Positions 8,510 to 17,854 of a stretch of 64,000 nucleotides of DNA are shown piece by piece (positions within the stretch are counted from its first letter, which is position 1; each line of letters opens with the position of its first letter). The stretch comes from Allocoleopsis franciscana PCC 7113 (GTDB lineage: Bacteria; Cyanobacteriota; Cyanobacteriia; Cyanobacteriales; Coleofasciculaceae). Where the stretch lies: the NCBI RefSeq assembly GCF_000317515.1, contig NC_019738.1:6908001-6972000 (forward strand), read 5' to 3'. A program made the position numbers and the translations under genes. The notes beneath the pieces were generated by a model. The model had not been told where the DNA came from. It made no database searches and was given only the letters and a program-made list of their open reading frames with translations.

Positions 8510-8986
8510 ATGAAATTCAAACTTTCTACTTTTATAAATTCTTCTTTGATTACTGTGGGATTAGTTGGACTACTGCCAAGCACTTTTAATTACAATCTAG
8601 AACCTCAAATTAACACCCAAAAGGCACAATATTTGGTTAATTTCTCTGAAAGTAGTACGGGAGATTCGGGTGAATGGACTCAAAATCAAGGATTGGTACA
8701 GGAAGTTCAAGCCACTGAGAGTATGCAATTTCTTCCTGTTGCAGTTGCTTCTGAAGAGACTGAATCTAGTCAACCCAACTTCAGAGAGCCAACTGACCCG
8801 GTTGATGGCATCTTTTTAAGAGGATTCATTCTCTTGGCGTTCATCAGCGGCAGTTTGGTGTGGCTGCGTTGGGAGAGAAATCATAAAAAACAGCGTGCTA
8901 AGCATGTATCTGATATCCTCCAGGAAGTTGAAAATTTAGAAAAGATAGGGAAGGTAACGCCTAACGTAACTCGATTGAAACCTTAA
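8510..8986 (+). CDS. Exported or membrane protein, paralogue of the next gene
   Basis: A 158-residue protein with an N-terminal hydrophobic segment (about 5-25) and a second membrane helix near 102-120 (FLRGFILLAFISGSLVW) followed by a basic tail. The first ~95 residues parallel those of the next gene: MKFK, TVGL, LP, LE-Q-N, GEWT-NQ-LV, then LPV-VA and SSQPNF in the same order. It lacks the stress domain of its neighbour. I chose ATG 8510, matching the MKFK start of the paralogue, over an in-frame TTG at 8495. I recognise no family. Confidence 0.65.
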   Translation: MKFKLSTFINSSLITVGLVGLLPSTFNYNLEPQINTQKAQYLVNFSESSTGDSGEWTQNQGLVQEVQATESMQFLPVAVASEETESSQPNFREPTDPVDGIFLRGFILLAFISGSLVWLRWERNHKKQRAKHVSDILQEVENLEKIGKVTPNVTRLKP

Positions 8987-9029
8987 TTTTTCAGAAGCAA
9001 CTATCAGTAGAATTGAACTTCATTTCACT

Positions 9030-9944
9030 ATGAAATTTAAATTTTTTATTCTTATAAGTGCTGCTGTGGCTACTGTGGGATTACTTGAACCACTTCCAAA
9101 CGCTTTTGGCCTTAGCCTAGAATCCCAAACAAATATAAAAAATGTACAGCCTTTGCATGACGTGAGAAGCCTTAAGAAGTCTTTGGGTGAGTGGACTCAC
9201 AATCAAGAATTAGTAAAGCCAACTAAAAGTATTTCATCTCTTCCTGTAACAGTTGCAACGCCACCGACTCAGTCCAGTCAACCCAACTTTGCTAGGAAAA
9301 TGGCTCATTACATTAATGCTTTCGGCGCAGTTTTTCTTCTCTGTGTGCTCATCGGCTATCTCTTGGGAGAGCTTCGGTCTTTGTCTATAAAGTACCGTGC
9401 TATGCAGGTGACTGTTCGAGATATCTGTGTGATTGGTGTATTCCCTAGCCGTGAAGCAGCAGGACAAGCTCTCGACCAACTGGTATTTTCTGGCTTTTTC
9501 TTGGAAAAGGTTTTTTTGGTAGGTAAAAACTCAGCTTTCGATGAGCAATCTGTTGATGCCCAGATCATGAGCGCTCTTGTCAAGCAATCCTCTACAGGCT
9601 TAAGAAAAGGGTTAGCGATCGGCAAAGTGTCGGGAGGCTTGATTGGTTTATTGTTGGGATTAGGTATTTTGGCGCTGCTTGGTGTTGAGCAGATAGCACT
9701 GGCTCCTGCCGCTGGTTTTGCTCTTGTGTGCGGCGGTATTTGCACAGTAGTAGGCGGCGTCATTGGAGCTTTTACTGGTTTGAGAATAACCAAAAAGCAA
9801 GCTAAGAAATACAGTGAACGGGTCGCGCGTGGTGATTACTTGCTAATTGTCAATTGCACAAAGGATGAAATTAAGCAGGCCAAACGCATCCTTAACGCAC
9901 AAGCAATTTGCAACGGTTATCCCGAAAAAAAAGCAGCTCCATGA
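9030..9944 (+). CDS. Membrane protein with C-terminal general-stress domain
   Basis: A 304-residue protein in two parts. Residues 1-~110 parallel the preceding gene (signal-like start, GEWTHNQELV, SSQPNF, then a membrane helix at about 92-112). From about 130 on it carries the GspM-like domain of the protein at 4396: ICVIGVFPSREAAGQALDQL, a Gly-rich double hydrophobic zipper (about 195-250), and KKQAKKYSERVARGDYLLIV. It looks like a fusion of the small exported protein with a stress domain after tandem duplication. There are 43 bases between the two genes, so they are probably co-transcribed. Confidence 0.75.
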   Translation: MKFKFFILISAAVATVGLLEPLPNAFGLSLESQTNIKNVQPLHDVRSLKKSLGEWTHNQELVKPTKSISSLPVTVATPPTQSSQPNFARKMAHYINAFGAVFLLCVLIGYLLGELRSLSIKYRAMQVTVRDICVIGVFPSREAAGQALDQLVFSGFFLEKVFLVGKNSAFDEQSVDAQIMSALVKQSSTGLRKGLAIGKVSGGLIGLLLGLGILALLGVEQIALAPAAGFALVCGGICTVVGGVIGAFTGLRITKKQAKKYSERVARGDYLLIVNCTKDEIKQAKRILNAQAICNGYPEKKAAP

Positions 9945-9980
9945 GTATTGAATAGTTTTGTAAAAGATTAGGGCGCTTCA

Positions 9981-10235
9981 ATGGATTTATTAATTTTGAT
10001 GCTCGATATTCTTATGACATTTTGCGGCTACCAGATTAGCAAAAATATCGGTTCGGTGCCTTTTGTTATAAGTATTCTTCTCTTGGTTTTAACCCTCGCC
10101 TTAATAAAAGTTACTACTTCAACAATACAGATAAATAGTCAAGAGTATCTTTATTTCCCTCTACCTATAGAGTTTTTGGCATTTTTAGTACTTGGGTGGG
10201 TCGGCTTTCAGCAGGGGAAGCAGAGGGAGAGGTAA
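9981..10235 (+). CDS. Small two-helix membrane protein
   Basis: An 84-residue protein that is mostly hydrophobic. Helices lie at about 20-46 (FVISILLLVLTLALI) and 58-76 (FPLPIEFLAFLVLGWVGF), and it ends in QQGKQRER. It starts 36 bases after the stress-domain gene and could be the last gene of that group. I recognise no family. Confidence 0.5.
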   Translation: MDLLILMLDILMTFCGYQISKNIGSVPFVISILLLVLTLALIKVTTSTIQINSQEYLYFPLPIEFLAFLVLGWVGFQQGKQRER

Positions 10236-10277
10236 TTAGAGCTTATCTAAATAGTATTGCGTTGTTACTATCTTTTT

Positions 10278-10332
10278 AAAAAAGCGAACTCATCGAAAGA
10301 AACTCCATAGCAAGAGTCAGCCAGTAAATCGT
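10278..10332 (+). pseudogene. Remnant of CRP-type gene 3' end
   Basis: Bases 10295-10321 match 2865-2891, the last codons, stop and first flank of the CRP-type gene, at 24 of 27 positions. The match continues more loosely upstream (ttttaaaaaagcgaact against ttttacgaaaaggaaac) with a one-base shift. It could also be a short repeat shared by both places, but the position straddling a stop codon favours a gene tail left by duplication. Confidence 0.45.
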
Positions 10333-10356
10333 TAATTGGGGAGCTTCGCTCATTCC

Positions 10357-11481
10357 TCAACTTAGTGTGTAAGCAGGGAGTTGGAAGCCAAACAGTGCGC
10401 CACTCGATGTCCGATTCTCTGCCCAAATTGTGCCACCATGAGCCTCAACGATTTGACGAGACAGGTATAATCCAAGTCCTGAGCCTTTAGCTTGGCGATC
10501 GCTCAATCCTTGATAAAAGCGCTCAAATAAGTTAGGGAGTTCTCCGGGAGTGATACCAGGGCCGCGATCAAGTACCAATACTTGTTGCTGTGTACCAGTA
10601 GACTCTAAAACAACTTCCACCTTACCACCACGAGGAGAATGGTTGATGCTGTTGATGATTAAGTTAGCAAAGACTCGCTGTAACTGTAATGCATCGCCAT
10701 CCACCCAGAGGGGATAGGGAAAATTGGATTGGCCGTAGTTGAGATAAACATAGACTCGGCGTGATGCCGCTAAATCCGTTAGGGTGGCAATCACTTCCTG
10801 AGCAATTTCGGCTAAATTAACAGGCGATCGCTGAAGTTGTAGCCCTTCTGTATCGTAGCGGTAAATATCCAGCACCGTCTCGACGAGTTGTAGAGTGGAA
10901 CGGTGAGAGCGAGTCATCATTTCTAGCACATTTTGCTGCGCTGATGTCACCTTGCCAAATTGACCATTTTGAAAGGATTTTAGGGTTTCAATTGCTCCTA
11001 GTAGTGGTGTTTTCAAGTCGTGGGTGAGAGTGGAAACAAAATCCTCACGAATTCGTGCAAGTTGTTCTTGAGCGCGTAATTGAGCTTGTTGTTGGGCAAT
11101 GGCTTCTTCGTAAAGGCGGTTGCGATCGCTCAACCAACCCGTTACGATTAGCGCTAATACTGCAATTAACCGATTTGCTAACGTTGATAAGTTATAGGGT
11201 TTAAAGCTGGGAACGAGCAAATTTAATAAGGTAAACACAGAGGCGGCTAGCGTTACTTGAAACGTTGCTTTTCGACTCAATCGAGAACTTGTTAACAAAA
11301 TTGGGCCGGTATAAAGGTAGCCAAACACGTAGGGAGAGGGCGTGGCATACTCCAAGGCAATCACTACAGCAATCGTTCCAGCAATCAGCCAGCAGGTGTT
11401 GTGATAGTTGAGTGCTAGTGCTTTTGCCTGCTTGTTTCTAATTCCTATGCACTTCCCAAGAACTGAAAACTGAGTTCGCAT
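10357..11481 (-). CDS. Membrane sensor histidine kinase
   Basis: A 374-residue kinase. The N-terminal part (about 25-120) has four hydrophobic segments, in the style of the KdpD-like DUF4118 membrane module. A short coiled linker follows (about 123-145), then a HisKA domain with THDLKTPL (phospho-His near 155) and a HATPase domain with NLIINSINHSP (N box), DRGPGI (G1) and GSGLGLYLS (G2). No HAMP or PAS domain is evident. It is divergent from kdpA with a 387-base gap, and no regulator gene adjoins it. Its C-terminus has a decayed relative beside the regulator at 139-822. Confidence 0.92.
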   Translation of the reverse strand: MRTQFSVLGKCIGIRNKQAKALALNYHNTCWLIAGTIAVVIALEYATPSPYVFGYLYTGPILLTSSRLSRKATFQVTLAASVFTLLNLLVPSFKPYNLSTLANRLIAVLALIVTGWLSDRNRLYEEAIAQQQAQLRAQEQLARIREDFVSTLTHDLKTPLLGAIETLKSFQNGQFGKVTSAQQNVLEMMTRSHRSTLQLVETVLDIYRYDTEGLQLQRSPVNLAEIAQEVIATLTDLAASRRVYVYLNYGQSNFPYPLWVDGDALQLQRVFANLIINSINHSPRGGKVEVVLESTGTQQQVLVLDRGPGITPGELPNLFERFYQGLSDRQAKGSGLGLYLSRQIVEAHGGTIWAENRTSSGALFGFQLPAYTLS

Positions 11482-11868
11482 TCTGGCAATTCCTCTTAAT
11501 TATAATGTTTTTAACTTCTAAATCTAAAGATAATTCACAGGAATAGTTAGGGTTTTATGTTGAGCTATAACAAGCGTTTAGTCGTTCTATATCTGTAAGT
11601 ATAGATACCCTACTTATACCTAGAATAATAGCGATGTATCAAATAATTGTAGATGTATTTTATAGCTACCAGTAGATTTACAGCTCTTGAATATCGCGCA
11701 ATCATAAGTTCATATCCCAATTCTATGTAATGCAGAGATTTCCAGAGTATTTTGGGAAACGCGAATACTTTTATTTAGCAAAAATACGAAATGAGTGGAT
11801 TTTATTAGTTTGTACGAAAAAAACTAGACAAAAACCAAAGAGAGTTTTATTAGGAGACTTGACTCTTC
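11482..11868. promoter_or_regulatory. Divergent kinase/kdpA intergenic region
   Basis: 387 bases between the minus-strand kinase and kdpA must hold both promoters. A ribosome-binding site taggag (11851-11856) precedes the kdpA ATG. I could not identify a convincing operator. An 83-residue frame across the right half overlaps the kdpA start and is judged spurious. Confidence 0.45.
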
Positions 11869-13557
11869 ATGTGGCAAGGATTTTTACAAATAGCGATAAC
11901 GCTGGTGATTTTAGTTGCGATCGTACCCTTCTTGGGGCGATACATGGCGCGTGTGTTCTTAGGAGAACGAACGCTACTTGACCCAGTAATGACCCCTGTA
12001 GAGGGCATTATTTACACCGCTACAGGTGTTCGGCATCGAGAAAATATGACAGGTTGGCAGTATGCGCGTGCAGTACTGTGGAGTAATCTCGCCATGTTTA
12101 TCTTGGTGTACTTAATCTTCATGTTTCAAGGATTTCTCCCCTTGAACCCTACAGGATTAGAGGCACCAAGTTGGGATTTAGCACTGCATACAGCGATTTC
12201 GTTTGTTACCAATACCAACCAACAGCATTACTCCGGTGAAACTACCTTCACGTATGCTAGTCAAATGCTAGCTCTGGGGTATTTAATGTTTACATCGGCA
12301 GCAACAGGGCTTGCAGTTGCGATTGCCTTTATTCGCGGTTTAACAGGTAGACCTCTGGGTAACTTTTACATAGATTTAACCCAGTCTATTACACGGATTT
12401 TGCTGCCTATCTCCATTGTGGGAGCAATAGCATTGCTTATCTTGGGAGTACCTGAAACCCTAGCAGGGCCAGAAATTGTAACTACCTTAGAAGGGGCACA
12501 ACAAGTTATTGCTAGAGGGCCAGTTGCCCACTTTGAAATCATCAAAGAATTGGGAGAAAACGGTGGCGGTTTCTTTGGCATCAACTCCGCCCACCCCTAT
12601 GAAAATCCCAACGGTTTGGCCAACCTCATAGAAACCGTAATTATGGTGTGCATTCCCGCCTCCTTAATTATCACTTACGGTATCTTTGCCGGGAACAAAA
12701 AGCAGGGATGGCTAATATTTTGGATGGTCTTCATCCTCTATGCAATCCTAATTACGATTAGCGCCATTGGCGAGTATCAAGGGAATCCCTTAGTTAACAA
12801 TATCTTGGGTAGCCAACAACCTAATTTAGAAGGGAAAGAAGTTCGATTTGGTTGGGCGTTGACCGCACTTTGGGCAGTAACAACCACAGGGACAATGTGC
12901 GGTGCTGTGAATGGAATGCACGATTCCCTTATGCCTCCGGGTGGCTTTTCCACACTGTTCAATATGTTCATCCAAATCGTTTGGGGAGGACAGGGAACGG
13001 GGACAGCTTACCTATTTATCTACCTAATTCTGACCGTATTTCTCACCGGTTTGATGGTCGGACGAACCCCCGAATTTTTAGGTCGCAAAATTGAAAAACG
13101 GGAAATCGTTTTGGCAAGCGTGATTCTACTCGTTCACCCCATTATTATCTTGATTCCCAGTGCCATTACCATCGCCTTTCCCGAAGCCCTTAGCGGCATC
13201 ACAAACCCTCTCTATCACGGCGTCTCTCAAGTCGTTTATGAATACGACTCAGCCGCCGCTAATAATGGTTCTGGTTTTGAAGGATTAGCGGATGGAACAT
13301 TGTGGTGGAACTTGAGTGCTAGTGTCAGTCTCTTAGCAGGACGCTATCTCCCAATTATTGCCCTGCTGCTGTTAGCAGATAGTATGTATCGCAAGCAACC
13401 CGTCCCCGAAACTACAGGTACACTTCGCACCGATACAGGTTTATTTACAGGCATTACGGCTGGAGTCATTTTGATTTTGGGCGCACTAACATTCTTCCCA
13501 GTTCTTGCCTTAGGGCCAATTGCTGAAGCCTTTTTAATTGGTGCTGGCGCTACTTAA
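11869..13557 (+). CDS. kdpA: Potassium-transporting ATPase subunit A
   Basis: The 562-residue K+-channel-like subunit of the KdpFABC pump, an inner-membrane protein with about ten helices. The four selectivity-filter loops are visible: [11 protein letters not shown] near 120, [15 protein letters not shown] near 232, [16 protein letters not shown] near 345 and NNGSGFEGL near 466. Length is normal for the family. The start is fixed by taggag at 11851-11856. It is followed by 196 bases containing a CTCTGCG repeat before kdpB. Confidence 0.98.
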   Translation: MWQGFLQIAITLVILVAIVPFLGRYMARVFLGERTLLDPVMTPVEGIIYTATGVRHRENMTGWQYARAVLWSNLAMFILVYLIFMFQGFLPLNPTGLEAPSWDLALHTAISFVTNTNQQHYSGETTFTYASQMLALGYLMFTSAATGLAVAIAFIRGLTGRPLGNFYIDLTQSITRILLPISIVGAIALLILGVPETLAGPEIVTTLEGAQQVIARGPVAHFEIIKELGENGGGFFGINSAHPYENPNGLANLIETVIMVCIPASLIITYGIFAGNKKQGWLIFWMVFILYAILITISAIGEYQGNPLVNNILGSQQPNLEGKEVRFGWALTALWAVTTTGTMCGAVNGMHDSLMPPGGFSTLFNMFIQIVWGGQGTGTAYLFIYLILTVFLTGLMVGRTPEFLGRKIEKREIVLASVILLVHPIIILIPSAITIAFPEALSGITNPLYHGVSQVVYEYDSAAANNGSGFEGLADGTLWWNLSASVSLLAGRYLPIIALLLLADSMYRKQPVPETTGTLRTDTGLFTGITAGVILILGALTFFPVLALGPIAEAFLIGAGAT

Positions 13558-13669
13558 AACTTGTAGTGTAAGAATCTTCCCCACTTAGGCAAAAGAAACA
13601 ACTCCGTAAACAAAAACCCGCACTCCCCCTATCACCTTCCTTTACATCAAAATCCCCTCAACCTCCACT

Positions 13670-13723
13670 CCAAAACCTCTGTGCAACTCTGCGCTAAACT
13701 CTGCGACCCTCTGCGTTAAAAAA
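13670..13723. repeat. CCTCTGCG...TCTGCGTTAAAAAA dispersed repeat
   Basis: Several CTCTGCG units in a row, ending in ctctgcgttaaaaaa. A second copy lies at 57474-57528 with the same start (tccaaaacctctg) and the same end. It sits in the kdpA-kdpB gap. It is a known style of cyanobacterial intergenic repeat. Confidence 0.7.
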
Positions 13724-13753
13724 TCCAACTCCGACATCACTCAATCAGACGAA

Positions 13754-15853
13754 ATGAACACCCAAAAACAGGACAGACTAGAAGCAAAGCCACCTAGAAA
13801 CCGTAGAAAAGGTGAACACAAACGACATCAACGAAAAGTTAATACAAAAGGACTTTACAAAAGAGCCTTCCGCGATGCCTTCGTCAAACTCAACCCCCGC
13901 GTAATGCTAAAAAACCCAGTCATGTTTGTTGTCTGGGTCGGCACAATTATCACCTTTCTCCTAACAATTGAACCCACCTTATTTGGTCTCGTACCTGGAG
14001 AAAATCAGCGTTTCTTCAACGGGTTAGTAACACTCATTTTGTTGTTCACTATTTTGTTTGCCAACTTTGCGGAAGCGGTGGCCGAAGGACGAGGTAAAGC
14101 ACAGGCAGATTCATTACGTTCCACCAAATCAGAGACTACTGCCCGCAAACTCCTGCCTAATGGTTCAACCCAAGAAATCAGTTCCACTGAACTGCACAAG
14201 GGCGACCAAATTAAAGTGATTGCTGGGGACATTATTCCCGCCGATGGGGAAGTGATTCAGGGTGTTGCGTCGGTGGATGAGTCGGCAATTACCGGGGAAT
14301 CTGCACCCGTCCTCAAAGAACCGGGAAGTGATGTGGCTAGTTCCGTTACGGGAGGGACGCGCATTCTCTCCGATGAACTGATTATTAGGGTTACGGCTGA
14401 ACCCGGTAAAGGATTCCTCGATCGCATGATTGCCCTGGTTGAAGGTGCGGAACGGACGAAGACACCCAACGAGATTGCCCTCACCGTCTTACTCGCGGTT
14501 CTTACTCTCGTCTTTTTGATTGTTGTTGCGACAATTCCCCCGATCGCAGCGTATGTCGGTAGTCCTGTAGGCGTTGTCACCTTAATTGCCTTGTTGGTGG
14601 CACTGATTCCCACAACAATAGGCGGATTGCTAAGTGCGATCGGGATTGCCGGGATGGATCGGGTTGCCCAGTTTAACGTCATCGCCACCTCTGGACGGGC
14701 AGTTGAGGCTTGTGGCGACGTGAACACCTTGGTATTGGACAAGACGGGCACAATTACTCTAGGTAATCGCTTAGCAGAAGAATTCATTCCTGTCAATAGT
14801 CACTCTTCAGCAGAAATGGCTCGCGTGGCATTAGCCGCGAGTCTATTTGACGAGACGCCAGAAGGTAAGTCAATCGTCAAGTTGGCAGAAAAGATGGGGG
14901 CAAGGGTTGATTTTGACCGCAGCGCGGCTGAAGGTGTTGAGTTTACCGCCAAAACTCGCATGAGTGGCACCAATTTACCCGATGGGGATGAGGTGCGTAA
15001 AGGTGCAGTGGATGCAATTAAAGGCTTCGTGCGTTCTCGTGGTGGACGTTTAACAGCTGACCTTGATGAAGCTTATCACCGAGTTTCGCGTTTAGGTGGT
15101 ACTCCCCTGGCGCTTTGTAAAGATGGCGACATTTACGGCGTTATTTACCTCAAAGATATTGTCAAACCTGGCATTCGGGAACGATTCGATCAGTTGCGAC
15201 GGATGGGTGTCCGCACGGTGATGTTAACGGGTGATAACCGGATTACTGCCGAAGTGATTGCGGCTGAAGCTGGGGTAGATGATTTCATCGCCGAAGCTAC
15301 ACCCGAAGACAAAATTGCTGTGATTCAACGGGAACAAGCAGAAGGTAAATTAGTTGCCATGACGGGCGATGGTACTAACGATGCCCCTGCTTTAGCCCAA
15401 GCAAATGTCGGTTTAGCGATGAATTCGGGTACGCAAGCCGCAAAAGAAGCAGCAAACATGGTGGATTTGGATTCCGACCCCACCAAGCTGATTGATTTAG
15501 TCACGATTGGTAAGCAATTACTGATTACTCGTGGGGCATTAACTACATTTTCCATTGCTAACGATATCGCTAAATATTTCGCGATTATTCCAGCAATGTT
15601 TGCTCCAGTTGCTATTCTTAATATCTTGGGATTAGCCAGTCCACAATCGGCTATTCTGTCAGCCCTCATCTATAACGCATTAATTATTCCGGCACTGATT
15701 CCATTAGCACTTAGAGGGGTTAAGTTTAAACCTGTAAGCGCCAATCGGTTGTTGTTGGAAAATATCCTGATTTATGGCTTAGGAGGGGTGATTGCGCCGT
15801 TTGTCGGCATCAAAATTATTGACGTAATTATTTCAGTGATTGGATTGGCTTAG
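13754..15853 (+). CDS. kdpB: Potassium-transporting P-type ATPase subunit B
   Basis: The 699-residue catalytic P-type ATPase subunit of the Kdp pump. It has the actuator motif TGES (about 180), the phosphorylation motif DKTGTIT (about 329), LTGDN (near 493) and [10 protein letters not shown] (near 538), with membrane helices at about 55-100, 235-300 and 600-699. An unusually basic N-terminal tail (residues 1-45, many Lys/Arg) precedes the first helix. It lies between kdpA and the small KdpF/G-like gene and is transcribed the same way. Confidence 0.98.
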   Translation: MNTQKQDRLEAKPPRNRRKGEHKRHQRKVNTKGLYKRAFRDAFVKLNPRVMLKNPVMFVVWVGTIITFLLTIEPTLFGLVPGENQRFFNGLVTLILLFTILFANFAEAVAEGRGKAQADSLRSTKSETTARKLLPNGSTQEISSTELHKGDQIKVIAGDIIPADGEVIQGVASVDESAITGESAPVLKEPGSDVASSVTGGTRILSDELIIRVTAEPGKGFLDRMIALVEGAERTKTPNEIALTVLLAVLTLVFLIVVATIPPIAAYVGSPVGVVTLIALLVALIPTTIGGLLSAIGIAGMDRVAQFNVIATSGRAVEACGDVNTLVLDKTGTITLGNRLAEEFIPVNSHSSAEMARVALAASLFDETPEGKSIVKLAEKMGARVDFDRSAAEGVEFTAKTRMSGTNLPDGDEVRKGAVDAIKGFVRSRGGRLTADLDEAYHRVSRLGGTPLALCKDGDIYGVIYLKDIVKPGIRERFDQLRRMGVRTVMLTGDNRITAEVIAAEAGVDDFIAEATPEDKIAVIQREQAEGKLVAMTGDGTNDAPALAQANVGLAMNSGTQAAKEAANMVDLDSDPTKLIDLVTIGKQLLITRGALTTFSIANDIAKYFAIIPAMFAPVAILNILGLASPQSAILSALIYNALIIPALIPLALRGVKFKPVSANRLLLENILIYGLGGVIAPFVGIKIIDVIISVIGLA

Positions 15854-15889
15854 AAACGAAACACTTCAGAAATAAGTAGGAGTAAAAAG

Positions 15890-16159
15890 ATGAAGCGAGT
15901 TGATGAATTGAGAGAAATACTACCGAGAGATTGGAGTGAAGTAGGCGAAATTTTGGGCGAACAGTGGAGACGAAATCCTTTGCCGATTCAGCTCTTTCTC
16001 TTACTGTGCTTGAACCTACTGATTGCTCCATCGGTGGATGCAGCTACGGGAGCAGAAATTACTCGTAAGGCAGCTTATGCACTGGGAATTTTGGGCATTG
16101 TAGTAGTCGGGCTTGGCGTTTACTTATTCGTCGTGATTTTTCAACCGGAGCGGTTTTGA
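15890..16159 (+). CDS. KdpF/KdpG-like small Kdp subunit
   Basis: An 89-residue protein between kdpB and kdpC. A soluble start (1-30) leads to one hydrophobic segment (about 31-50, ending in VDAAT) and a second (about 62-84) ending in YLFVVIFQPERF, which resembles the whole of KdpF with its terminal PE-F motif. Cyanobacterial kdp operons are reported to carry a gene called kdpG here, sometimes with kdpF. This protein looks like a KdpG-type N-terminal part plus a KdpF-type helix. Its role is presumably to stabilise the KdpABC complex. RBS-like taggag lies upstream. Confidence 0.75.
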   Translation: MKRVDELREILPRDWSEVGEILGEQWRRNPLPIQLFLLLCLNLLIAPSVDAATGAEITRKAAYALGILGIVVVGLGVYLFVVIFQPERF

Positions 16160-16232
16160 AAATTCAAAATCCCTGTTGTCGCAACTTTTCGCAACTTTGA
16201 AAATTTCAGGGAAATACATAAGAGATTAAGTC

Positions 16233-16916
16233 ATGGTTAGAGAATTGATTACTGGTATTCGTTCTACCCTAGTACTTTGGGTTTTGACAGCACTAATTTA
16301 TCCTTTTTTGATGGTTGGGATAGGTCAAGCCTTCTTCCCCAATCAAGCAAATGGTAGTTTGATTAGAAATGCTCAAGGACAAATTGTAGGTTCAGCCTTA
16401 ATTGGTCAACCGTTCTCCTCAGAACGCTACTTTTGGAGTCGTCCCAGTACGACTAATTACAGCAGCTTCTCTCCCGAAGAGTATGACCCAAAAAATCTAG
16501 AAAATTTAGCACAAAGAACGGGTGTATCGGGTGCTAGCAACCTCGCGCCTAGTAATACATCACTTCTGCTCCAACCCTGGTATGAAACACCAGCAAATAA
16601 AGATATGCTCGAACGGTATCAATCACCCGATAATCCAGATTTAATAAATTTAGTTCAGGAGAGAGCAAACACACTCAAACAGGCAGGGATTGAGCCAACG
16701 GCTGATTTAGTTTATACCTCTGGTTCTAGCTTAGACCCGCATATTAGCGTTGAGGCAGCATTGGCACAAATTCAACGAATATCCAAAGTGAGAGGACTTG
16801 ACCCCAATCAAGTTGAACTTCTTATTAATCGATATACAGATGGTAGATTTCTCGGCATCTTTGGAGAACCAGGAGTCAATGTTTTAAAGCTGAATTTAGC
16901 GCTAGATAGTCCGTAA
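16233..16916 (+). CDS. kdpC: Potassium-transporting ATPase subunit C
   Basis: The 227-residue KdpC subunit. It has one N-terminal membrane helix (about 12-34), then GSALIGQPF, FWSRPS, a SGSSLDPHIS motif near 165 and VNVLKLNL at the end, all typical. A linker of about 60 residues in the middle makes it a little longer than the E. coli protein, as is usual in cyanobacteria. It completes the pump set kdpA-kdpB-kdpF/G-kdpC, and a possible terminator hairpin follows at once. Confidence 0.97.
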   Translation: MVRELITGIRSTLVLWVLTALIYPFLMVGIGQAFFPNQANGSLIRNAQGQIVGSALIGQPFSSERYFWSRPSTTNYSSFSPEEYDPKNLENLAQRTGVSGASNLAPSNTSLLLQPWYETPANKDMLERYQSPDNPDLINLVQERANTLKQAGIEPTADLVYTSGSSLDPHISVEAALAQIQRISKVRGLDPNQVELLINRYTDGRFLGIFGEPGVNVLKLNLALDSP

Positions 16917-16923
16917 ATTATCA

Positions 16924-16943
16924 GGCACGGTTCTTACCGTGTC
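16924..16943 (+). terminator. Hairpin after kdpC
   Basis: ggcacggt (16924-16931), loop tctt, then accgtgtc (16936-16943) gives an 8-bp stem with one G-U pair. It is not followed by a T-run, so termination may be partial and the downstream regulatory genes could still be read through. Confidence 0.4.
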
Positions 16944-17056
16944 CCTAAAAAACTAATGTTCCGCGATCGCCCAAATTTGATCAAGCGCAGCGTTGTGTAA
17001 AGAAAAATCTAATGCACCGACACTTAACCCCAACACTTAAACAGAAGGAGGCTCGG

Positions 17057-17725
17057 ATGATGCCTAATGCCCGAATCTTGATTGTGGATGACGAGAAAAA
17101 TATCCGGCTGACGATCGCTCAATCGTTAGACCCTTTAGGATATGAAGTTATGACGGCTCTCAATGGTGAGGATGCACTCAAACAGTTACAACTCGAGGAG
17201 TATGACCTAATTCTATTAGACCTGAGAATGCCGGGAATCGATGGTTTGGAGGTGCTAAAACGTGCTGTTGAGATGCATCCAGATATCCAAATCGTCATTC
17301 TTTCAGCGCATGGTACGGTTGATAATGCCGTTGAAGCGATGAAACTGGGTGCAGTAGACTTTATACAAAAGCCTTTTACTCCCCAAGAACTTCGAGGTAT
17401 CGTTTACCAGGTTCTAGAACACGATTCCCTCAACACTCAAGAGAGTTCTTCTTATCAAGGCGCAATGAAGATAGCGAAACACTGCGCCCGCAAGCGACAA
17501 TTTGATAGAGCGATCGCGCACGTCAAACAGGCGATTGGCTGCGATCCATCGCGAGCAGAAGCATTTAATCTTTTAGGGGAATTGCAAGAAATAGAAGGCG
17601 ATCGCATCGAGGCGTTGAAGAATTACCGAGTGGCAACCGACCTCGATCCCACCTACAAACCCGCGCAAAATAACCTCACGCGAGCCACGCGCTCGCCTAA
17701 AAGCCGTCCTCCCTTAATTTTCTAA
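17057..17725 (+). CDS. Response regulator with C-terminal TPR
   Basis: A 222-residue protein. The receiver domain (about 5-122) has the acidic pair D11-D12, the phospho-acceptor D55 (LILLDLRMPG) and the signature Lys in FIQKPF. The C-terminal part (about 140-215) has TPR-like helices (AEAFNLLGELQEIEGDRIEALKNY; YKPAQNNL) and no DNA-binding domain. It therefore probably signals by protein contact. I chose ATG 17057 because gaaggagg lies at 17044-17051; an in-frame ATG at 17012 has no such site. A copy missing exactly 450 bases lies at 20190-20405. It sits between kdpC and the kinase at 18343. Confidence 0.88.
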   Translation: MMPNARILIVDDEKNIRLTIAQSLDPLGYEVMTALNGEDALKQLQLEEYDLILLDLRMPGIDGLEVLKRAVEMHPDIQIVILSAHGTVDNAVEAMKLGAVDFIQKPFTPQELRGIVYQVLEHDSLNTQESSSYQGAMKIAKHCARKRQFDRAIAHVKQAIGCDPSRAEAFNLLGELQEIEGDRIEALKNYRVATDLDPTYKPAQNNLTRATRSPKSRPPLIF

Positions 17726-17854
17726 TCCCATTTCACTTTATAGGCGCTACAGGTAGTTTGAGGATGAGTTTTTGGTATTAGGTTTTCAAAGATTGCCCTA
17801 ACTTATAAAACTTACTCCCTATCGAAGAAGGCTGACCGATTGCTAAGGAAAGAA

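Noticed and set aside
11730-11981. 83-residue frame before kdpA
   Set aside because: It overlaps the well-supported kdpA start in another frame, has no clear ribosome-binding site and no recognisable domain.
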